Notes under the pieces: generated by a model
What the model saw: only the letters and a program-made list of their open reading frames with translations
The model's database searches: none
Told to the model about the DNA's origin: nothing
Part shown: positions 56,650 through 64,000 of the stretch, piece after piece
Layout: every line of letters starts with the position of its first letter
Numbering within the stretch: the stretch's first letter is position 1
Made by a program: the position numbers and the translations under genes
Assembly (NCBI RefSeq): GCF_021917145.1
Contig: NC_061075.1
Coordinates: 982,215-1,046,214 of the forward strand
Source of the DNA: Hypomesus transpacificus
Taxonomy: Eukaryota; Chordata; Actinopteri; Osmeriformes; Osmeridae
Direction of reading: 5' to 3'
DNA length: 64,000 bases

Positions 56650-58740
56650 ACAAACAGAAAGGTATAATGGTTATGTAAAGTGCAGTGTGTGAGGGAGAAG
56701 TGAATGCAGGATGACAGCAGAGATGTCAAAAAAATATGTAAATAGTTATAAAAATGTATGTGCTGTTGCTATGGCTGGTCATCACATAGGCTGTGACCCA
56801 AATTGTGACCCAAAACTTTTGCTTTCAGATGTATCTAAATAAACATAATGTATGTTACCTAAACGTGTTAACAATAAAACGTCCCCTTTTCTTGTTATTA
56901 TATTAATATTTACAATGTCCCTAGCAAGCAGAATCCACTAGTTTGACTACCTGTACTTACTCGGTTGCAATACCGGTCAATCCAGTGGTTCGCCACGCAA
57001 GCAAGCTGCGTACAATACAATCAGTCTTTCATTGGCGTCAACAAATGTTCCCCTCCAGTAACACACGTACAAAGCTCAAGTATCAAGTTGCTTTTACACA
57101 GGAAGATGTCCAGCTAGCTGCAGCAAAGGCCCACAGAATTCCTATATGATATTTGTCAAAAGCACACATTGAACACCTTTCTGTTTGAACTGCAGCTAGC
57201 TTTGCTCGTCAGCTCTAGCTTGTCGTGCAACCCTGGACAGCTAACCAATAGCATGATCGCCAACCATCATCATTCAAGCGCAAGGCTCGCTAATTAAGTA
57301 GCTCGCAAGCTAGTAGCTAAATGTATATTGGCTTAATAAGCTACCTAGGAAGCAAAGTAGCAAGCTAGATTCACAGATGTCTAACGAGCTAACGTTCGCT
57401 ACACTAGCTAGCCGTGCTAACACATAAACCAGCGTATGTAGGCTACAATGTCTGAAAGATTGAGCTGGCTAGGTAGTACTGCTACGTTACACTTTTTTTT
57501 TTTTACAATTACCTATTTGCTTGTAGGTGCTCACACGACGACCAATACCCTGTGGTGTAGGTTATCTTGAGAATATTAAGTTAGCTAACGTATGCTTTAG
57601 TAGGCTGTCATCACTGTCGTTCCCCCAGTGAATCCATCCCTCCAATGCCCGGTGCGGCGACGTACAGTTCCTCAGTTTGTTGACGTTGTGGACGTACAGA
57701 TCAGATGTTGATTTACCTTGAACTTCCGTAAATCAAGATTTTATTAATTTATTCCATGATCCTCTGTGCTTGACGGATTTGGAATAAACTAAATTCCTCA
57801 AATGTCAAACTAATTTAATTATTTTCAAATGAACGTCAAATGTCCATTCGATTTAAAAGTTATGATCAGTGCAAATAAATACAAACGACAGTGTAAATTT
57901 AAAATAAACTTTGTGATTTTATTGTTTTATACTTACTCTTACACATCATACAATCCTAAAAAAAAAAAAAAAAAAAAAAGATATCTGGTGGTATTTTCTA
58001 GGGACTGGATTGCCATGGGACTTTTTCCAAATGTTTCTGCATGGGCAGTGGACTTGTTAGTAACATTCTAGCTCTCATTTGTACGCCTTGACATCGTTGC
58101 TTAATACACTAGAAAGAGGGAGAAAGAGAATACAAAATAATTTCAGTCTCTTTCATTGTTACTCAGTTCTGTTGCATCAACCAGATTTACTCACTTATCT
58201 AACATAATATTCAACTTCAAAAAGACCAACTAACATGCTTTGTGATCGGTGGATGTAAAAAAAAAAAACCTTGATTAAAATTGGGTTGTGCCGTACAGCA
58301 CAGGTATCAAAGATGCTATGACCGGTTTGACATGATATCTGAAAAATGCTGACTATTGTGCTAGTTGCCTCACTTCCCCCCCAGAGTCCTCAAATTAACA
58401 TCCATAACTTGACACTCATCTCAAAGCCTATGACTTTCAGTGGTTGGTTCTGTCGCCAATCAAAGGAAGCTTGCTGTGGTTAAATCCAGGGCTAAAAATA
58501 CCTTGTTAAACATCCCACTATGAACCCTGGCACTTACATTCGAACCGCTCAGCGTTTTTAATGCTGGGGTGGACTGAGCAGTCAATGGAAAACAACTGTC
58601 TCATCTGGTCATAACGTGACAGCTGAACTCTGCTGGTTTAAATATGAAGGCAATCATCCAAAGTGAAAGACACAACGCTTAGTGGCCTAGCCTCACTCAG
58701 ATCAAGACGAACCTGTGTGAAAACCAGGAAACGGACACGT
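56650..58740. other. Upstream region and probable 5' end of fam20b
   Basis: The minus-strand promoter and first non-coding exon of fam20b should lie here, perhaps near the GC-richer 57600-57680, but no decisive signal is visible. A run of about 20 A lies at 57958-57978. No other gene was recognised. Confidence 0.4.
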
Positions 58741-58747
58741 CGAATAA

Positions 58748-58825
58748 GGGAGGGCGACCAACCAATCAGGGAGGGCAACCAACCAATCACCCTCAGGGAA
58801 CGGGGGGGCGGGGAGGAGCATAAAT
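58748..58825 (+). promoter_or_regulatory. Orphan promoter-like cluster: two CCAAT, GC box, TATA-like
   Basis: CCAAT boxes at 58762-58766 and 58783-58787 sit inside a 21-bp tandem duplication (GGGAGGGC[G/A]ACCAACCAATCA). A GC box (GGGGGGGCGGGG, 58802-58813) and CATAAAT (58819-58825) follow, all in the sense expected for plus-strand transcription. No recognised gene begins downstream. The short ORF at 59530 is the only candidate product. Confidence 0.4.
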
Positions 58826-58985
58826 CATCTAAGTGGGCGTCCCGACACGAGCAGCATAGCTTCTCTCCAGAGCCTACACTGTGAGAGGAAGAAGGTTCTG
58901 CTCTAGAGGGGACTGTGTGCCGGTCGGGGCCAGTCGAACTGACATCAGTACCAAACAGGTTCTTCTGGAGGATGGCGCCAGACCC

Positions 58986-59347
58986 GGGTCAGGGGCGATG
59001 CCCTCTGGAGAGCGGGTCAGGGGCGATGCCCTCTGGAGAGGGGTCAGGGGCGATGCCCTCTGGAGAGGGGGTCAGGGGCGATGCCCTCTGGAGAGGGGGT
59101 CTGGGGCGATGCCCTCTGGAGAGCGGGTCCGGGGCGATGCCCTCTGGAGAGGGGTCAGGGGCGATGCCCTCTGGAGAGCGAGTCAGGGGCGATGCCCTCT
59201 GGAGAGCGAGTCAGGGGCGATGCCCTCTGGAGAGCGAGTCAGGGGCGATGCCCTCTGGAGAGCGAGTCAGGGGCGATGCCCTCTGGAGAGCGAGTCAGGG
59301 GCGATGCCCTCTGGAGAGCGAGTCAGGGGCGATGCCCTCTGGAGAGC
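58986..59347 (+). repeat. 28-bp minisatellite, thirteen copies
   Basis: Unit GAGTCAGGGGCGATGCCCTC+TGGAGAGC. It contains the palindromic core GGGGCGATGCCCTC. The last seven copies are nearly identical, while the first six vary at GCGGGTC/GGGGTC. Since 28 is not a multiple of 3, all forward frames run through it; I do not regard these as genes. Confidence 0.95.
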
Positions 59348-59529
59348 AGGCCACAGTATCAGTCACTGTTTATAGGCAGGAGGGAGGCAGGGAGGGCCCA
59401 TAGAAAAGGCTACCAACCGATTCAAATTCAAGTTGATGATGAAAGGAAGCCTATGGTGTTTTTTTTTGTTTCCCTTTCATGCCATGATCTTCACCCCCCC
59501 CCCCCCCCCGAAAGGTGCATGGGAACGTT

Positions 59530-59664
59530 ATGACTGAACCGGGTGACCACAACAGCAATAATGTCTCCGGAAACACCGAGTCACTGAGCGATGAAGAGGA
59601 AATGAAAAGAAAAACCACCTTCCAAGACAATGTGGAAGGGTCACTAGTAAATCAGGGCTTGTGA
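59530..59664 (+). CDS. Short ORF of unknown status (44 aa)
   Basis: ATG 59530 to TGA 59664 encodes a non-repetitive acidic/polar peptide (MTEPGDHNSNNVSGNTESLS, then DEEEMKRKTTFQDN). It lies about 700 bp downstream of the promoter-like cluster at 58748-58825. A GT at 59647 (CTAGTAAAT) could act as a donor, which would make this a first coding exon. I do not recognise the sequence. The length is within chance expectation, so this is a weak call. Confidence 0.2.
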   Translation: MTEPGDHNSNNVSGNTESLSDEEEMKRKTTFQDNVEGSLVNQGL

Positions 59665-62060
59665 CATTGCCCCTTCACCCTCTACATGCCCAACACACAA
59701 GAATCTAACTTGCAAAAAAAATAAAATAAGGTAAACCTACCTATGCAGTGTTCTTGTTCTGTACACACGTATTATAGTATGACCTTCCTCCCCTACCTAC
59801 ATATCACCTGGCAATCTACTTTAGGTTATACTATATGAGTTGGAACTTGATGGTATTTACATGTGAATATGAGTCCTGTTAACCTGGCTCCTTAGGCAGC
59901 TTAGGGGTCAAGTATGCATGCGCTGAGCCCAAAGCTGCTTGGTGTCTCCACGTTTTGCTCGCAAAGGCGTGCAATTCGATTATAAAAAATAGAGATTCAC
60001 TTTCATATTAATGACGCAGCAGGCATGCAAGTGCACCCCTGGAACTGGTTTTGGACAGTTTAAGGACAACACACACAGCAACCGTCGCTCTGGGTCTGAA
60101 GTGTATCGCGACAAGATTATTATTCACTTGAGCTGAGAGTGGAGGAAGATCAACCGGCTCAGATGTCGCTCAGCATTTGGAGTTGAGGTCTGCTGGTGCT
60201 CGAGAACATGGAGCTACGGTCTCCATGGGAACGGAATATGGCGTCCGCCACGCTGGGTTCTGTTCGGGCAGAGCCATCATCGACCAGGCCCGCTATCCAA
60301 TCAACCCTGACCCTGCGCGAACGGCGTGTAGTCGTGTAACATCAGTTACTTCTGTGTGCATGATTAGTTTTGTCTGGCAGCAAGGAAACCAATGCGATTT
60401 TTACACAAAAACATGCACACCCTAACTCTGTTGAGTCTTAAGGCAGAAGTATCTGAAAGGACTGCACATAGCATACAGCTGTTATTGACATGCTCCAGTC
60501 TGACCTCTGCTGGTTAGAATAGCCGCCATATTGTTTCCCCATCTAAGCCAATGGGGGCTGCCAGGGAGGGTTTAAGGGCTGGGGGTGGGTTGGAGGTGAA
60601 GCTTCCTTAGCAAGCCTGCCCAACAGAAACTAGAAAATACCTCTGAACACTGAACACATCTGAGCTGGTTGCTGTATATTTCTGCCGTTTTGTGCTTTGC
60701 AATGGGGTGTATTTATGCGTTGTGCTTTCCAAAAATAACGCTTGACATTTTCTGCACGGTTTTAAAGGGTACCTATTAACCGGACTCTACTATGTCACGT
60801 CAGAACAAGGGTTTTCATGTTTTTCTTATTTCTAACGGTTACATAATCAGATGGAGATTATCGAAAGGTTAAGGTAGGTACAAATCGTTCCGATTCGCTC
60901 ACACATGCCGCCAATCCTCCAGTATACGAACCAACCAAATGATAAAAAATAAATAGAATGCAATCACACAATTCAAGCTAACTACAATATATTAATATAG
61001 ATCTTCTGATGTCATACACTCATTAAAACAGAAAGAGAAAAAATAAAATCAGGAATTCAATCACTCAGTTAAGTCACGGCTTACTTGATCCCAGCCCCCC
61101 CCCCCCCCCCCGCTTCTTTGCCCCCCTACACGCCTGCCTCCCCCTGCTTCTTTGCCCCCTCCCACCCCCCCCCCCCCCCCCCCACCCCTCTCTTCCCCAT
61201 AACTGTTCATGCACCCAACATTATTATGATAAGTCAATATATCAAAGAGAAACATTTCTTGAAAATGCAAAGCCTCTGTGCGTGTTGGACAGACGTTAAC
61301 TTTAGTCCACCACAACGGGAGAGGAAGGACAGGGACAAATAATATACCTGATAAATAGATTAAAATAAAAAATAAAAAGCCAATTTGACAGGAATGGGAC
61401 ATTGTTGTTTGGTTTTTCCCCCGTGCTCTCTGAAGACCCTGCTGATGCCGACACAGCCCCCTCCCCAGCCTGTGACCATGATTTTCAACAGCTTACCCCT
61501 GCTGATAACAACTACCTAGCAGAGATCAGATTGAACTCAAACAAGCTCCATTCCTCCAGTTTGAAAAACAATAAAAAGGGGTAAAAATGTAATGTCCTCC
61601 TTCCCCAGAGTCATCTAATGCCCCCCATCCCCTACTGCTCTCTCCCTGACTCTCAAGTTACGTACACACACACACACACAGTAGACACGTAGCATTCAAA
61701 CACGCGCACACGGGATTTTCACACGTGCTCTACTAATACGATGCGGTCTTGATTCCATCACACTGGCACATTCGTTATTCTCACACACGCACGCACACAC
61801 GCACACACACACGCACGCACACACACACACGCACGCACACACACACGCACACACTCAGGGTAACTCTGGGAGAGAGAAGCAGAAAGAGGGATTGCAGGAC
61901 AGAGGGGCAACTAGCCCTCCCCCACCCCACCCCACACTCTCCTATCATCAACGAATGAAAGCCATTTTTTCTCTCCGGTATTATTATCATCCACACAGCC
62001 ATTGTTCTAGATTCACATGTCAGGGGCGAACGTTAATCCAGCGGCAACTCCAGCTCTGGC
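59665..62060. other. Spacer and probable zfand5 3' UTR
   Basis: On the minus strand this should hold the 3' UTR of zfand5. Homopolymer C runs (61096-61111, 61157-61182) and CA/CGCA microsatellites (61664-61680, 61782-61858) occur. No gene was recognised in 59665-61060. Confidence 0.5.
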
Positions 62061-62209
62061 TCATAACTTCTGGATCTTCTCCGCCACCACGATGGGGTTC
62101 TCCTTGCGTATGCGGGCGGCGGCCGCGCCCCGGTAGTCGTAGGGACAGTCGTGTTTGTCCGAGTAGCGATGGATGGCACAGAACAGGTTGCCACAGCGAC
62201 AGTCGAAGC
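62061..62209 (-). CDS. zfand5: ZFAND5 (A20/AN1 zinc-finger protein), last exon
   Basis: The exon follows a CCCCCACAG acceptor and encodes [20 protein letters not shown], then [20 protein letters not shown] and VAEKIQKL before TGA. These are the last Cys/His ligands of an AN1 zinc finger (C-x-C, C-x4-H-x5-H-x-C pattern) and the family's C-terminal tail, closest to ZFAND5 rather than ZFAND6 ([10 protein letters not shown] and SDKH). ZFAND5 binds ubiquitin via its N-terminal A20 finger and stimulates proteasomal degradation (established). The A20 finger and the first half of the AN1 finger are not in the window; they must lie beyond 64000. The intron therefore exceeds 1.79 kb and contains the 35-bp minisatellite. 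Confidence 0.87.
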
Positions 62210-62830
62210 CTGTGGGGGAGGGGGGGGGGGGATACCACGACAAGAGATAAGATGTTTGACACAATGCAGCTGTGAACTCTTCCTGCCTCGTACCAGCAGC
62301 CTTAGGCTAAAACACTGCCCCTGCCCCCCCCCCCGGCTAGCATGCTAGTTCGATTGTCTGGACAATGACAACATACACAATTTGAGTGAGTATCCGTTGT
62401 TATAGAAACAAACCGCAAAATTATTAGTAAAGATTTGAACTCTCTATCCACTATCTGTGTTCATTGATGGCATGACTGTCTGTACTGTAGGTGACCCTTA
62501 GCTCCATTCAAACTGGATCACAATGACTTTGTAGGTCTCTGACGTGTCAGTTGGCTAGCAACTGCCGCTTAGACCACGATGGGCTGTAACTAGAATGAGT
62601 ACCACAGAATTGGGGAGGGAGAATAGGGTTAGGGTTGCAGGAAGGACTTCCCAAGGCTGTTGTGGATGAGAAGCACACAGCATCCGCATGCCAGCCAGCA
62701 GTACACTGTGAAATGCCCTGGAGCGTGAGATACGCCACCAGCCTGCAGTATGTTCCCCTGTACTCAGACCAGCCTGTTCTGTTGTGCCAGGCCTCCGAAA
62801 TAAGCCCTTTGGTCATGAACGGGGCCCAGA

Positions 62831-63654
62831 CGGGGGGGGAGGGGCCATGTGGACCTGAGGGGTGACAGGGGGGAGGGGCCATGTGGACCTGAGGGGTGAC
62901 AGGGGGGAGGGGCCATGTGGACCTGAGGGGTGACAGGGGGGAGGGGCCATGTGGACCTGAGGGGTGACAGGGGGGAGGGGCCATGTGGACCTGAGGGGTG
63001 ACAGGGGGGAGGGGCCATGTGGACCTGAGGGGTGACAGGGGGGAGGGGCCATGTGGACCTGAGGGGTGACAGGGGGGAGGGGCCATGTGGACCTGAGGGG
63101 TGACAGGGGGGAGGGGCCAGGTGGACCTGAGGGGTGACAGGGGGGAGGGGCCATGTGGACCTGAGGGGTGACAGGGGGGAGGGGCCATGTGGACCTGAGG
63201 GGTGACAGGGGGAGGGGCCAGGTGGACCTGAGGGGTGACAGGGGGAGGGGCCATGTGGACCTGAGGGGTGACAGGGGGAGGGGCCATGTGGCCCTGAGGG
63301 GTGACAGGGGGAGGGGCCATGTGGACCTGAGGGGTGACAGGGGGGAGGGGCCAGGTGGACCTGAGGGGTGACAGGGGGAGGGGCCAGGTGGACCTGAGGG
63401 GTGACAGGGGGAGGGGCCAGGTGGACCTGAGGGGTGACAGGGGGAGGGGCCAGGTGGACCTGAGGGGTGACAGGGGGGAGGGGCCCGGTGGACCTGAGGG
63501 GTGACAGGGGGAGGGGCCAGGTGGACCTGAGGGGTGACAGGGGGAGGGGCCAGGTGGACCTGAGGGTTGACAGGGGGGAGGGGCCATGTGGACCTGAGGG
63601 GTGACAGGGGGAGGGGCCATGTGGACCTGAGGGGTGACAGGGGGAGGGGCCAGA
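62831..63654 (+). repeat. 34-35-bp minisatellite, about 24 copies (zfand5 intron)
   Basis: Unit GGGGCCATGTGGACCTGAGG+GGTGACAGGGGGGAG, with 34-bp variants lacking one G. CATGTGG copies dominate the first half and CAGGTGG copies the second. It keeps all minus-strand frames open for about 300 codons of Pro/Ser/His repeats, which I judge spurious. Confidence 0.96.
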
Positions 63655-63834
63655 CCAGCAGGGCTGCCGACTGACTAAATCTGACCCACTTGAGAGGATG
63701 ATCATGGTTCAAGTCACTGAAAACGTTTTCAACTATGACGTTTCACACACACACAACACAGGCAAATGATGGGCGACCTTGTTCTGATCCTTGAACATCG
63801 GTGCAGATTTCCTCTCCAAGTACTTGGATATACA

Positions 63835-64000
63835 GTGCCCTCCAAAAGTATTGGAACAGTGAAGCCAATTCCTTTATTTTTGCTGTAGACTGAAAACATT
63901 TGGGCTTGACATCAAACGATGAATGTGAAACCAGAGATCAACGTTTCAGCTTTTATTTCCAGGTATTTACATCAGGATCTGATGCACAAATTAGAAAATA
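63835..64000. mobile_element. Tc1/mariner-type element end, cut by the window edge
   Basis: After a TA dinucleotide the sequence reads CAGTGCCCTCCAAAAGTATT and GGAACAGTGAAGCCAATTCC, which I recognise as the terminal inverted repeat of a fish Tc1/mariner-type element. The rest lies beyond the window. Confidence 0.7.

Noticed and set aside
58881-59533. Three overlapping plus-strand frames of 150-164 codons
   Set aside because: Produced by the 28-bp array, whose unit length is not divisible by three so every frame stays open.
62547-63712. Minus-strand open frames of about 300-357 codons rich in Pro, Ser and His
   Set aside because: They lie entirely in the 34-35-bp minisatellite, occur in all three minus frames at once and have no conserved domain.

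Overview
The window is nuclear DNA from a teleost fish. Genes have introns with GT-AG boundaries, are separated by repeat-rich spacers, and encode proteins with clear vertebrate identities: PLPP6, PRDX6, c-Jun, CAIAP, Fas ligand, two further TNF-family ligands, FAM20B and ZFAND5. A tRNA-derived SINE of fish type recurs about eleven times (some copies are fragments). I cannot fix the order or species from sequence alone.

Layout. 0.5-3.7 kb: plpp6 (minus, 2 exons), head-to-head with prdx6 at 4.4 kb. Only prdx6 exon 1 is present; a run of exactly 500 N (4917-5416) follows and the other exons are nowhere in the window. 6.6-8.9 kb: jun, an intronless bZIP gene whose promoter keeps the two TRE-like sites, CCAAT box and MEF2 site known from mammalian JUN. 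11.6-14.7 kb: a CARD-plus-ankyrin protein matching the inflammasome adaptor CAIAP (4 exons, 777 aa). 16.1-17.9 kb: a small candidate gene for a secreted cationic peptide. 18.4-20.7 kb: a 5-exon gene for a conserved but unrecognised 354-aa protein with a GC-AG intron and a coding minisatellite. 24.0-26.3 kb: faslg (plus, 4 exons). 32.5-35.9 kb: an apparently full-length non-LTR retrotransposon with one open frame of 1061 codons. 41.6-42.5 kb: tnfsf18-like (minus). 46.7-48.8 kb: tnfsf4-like (minus). 52.2-56.3 kb: fam20b (minus, 8 coding exons, 409 aa). 58.7-59.7 kb: an orphan promoter-like cluster with a short ORF. 62.06-62.21 kb: last exon of zfand5 (minus), which continues beyond the window.

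The order and orientation faslg(+), tnfsf18(-), tnfsf4(-) is that of human chromosome 1q24-q25, where PRDX6 and FAM20B also lie, so this is a conserved TNF-ligand block. Several genes concern immune signalling and cell death: Fas ligand, the two co-stimulatory TNF ligands, the CARD adaptor and the AP-1 subunit. Co-location does not show co-regulation.

The rest is introns and spacers filled with SINEs, MITE-like inverted-repeat elements, LINE fragments, long polypurine/polypyrimidine tracts and five tandem arrays of 28-42 bp units. The arrays and tracts create many spurious open frames, which I left out.
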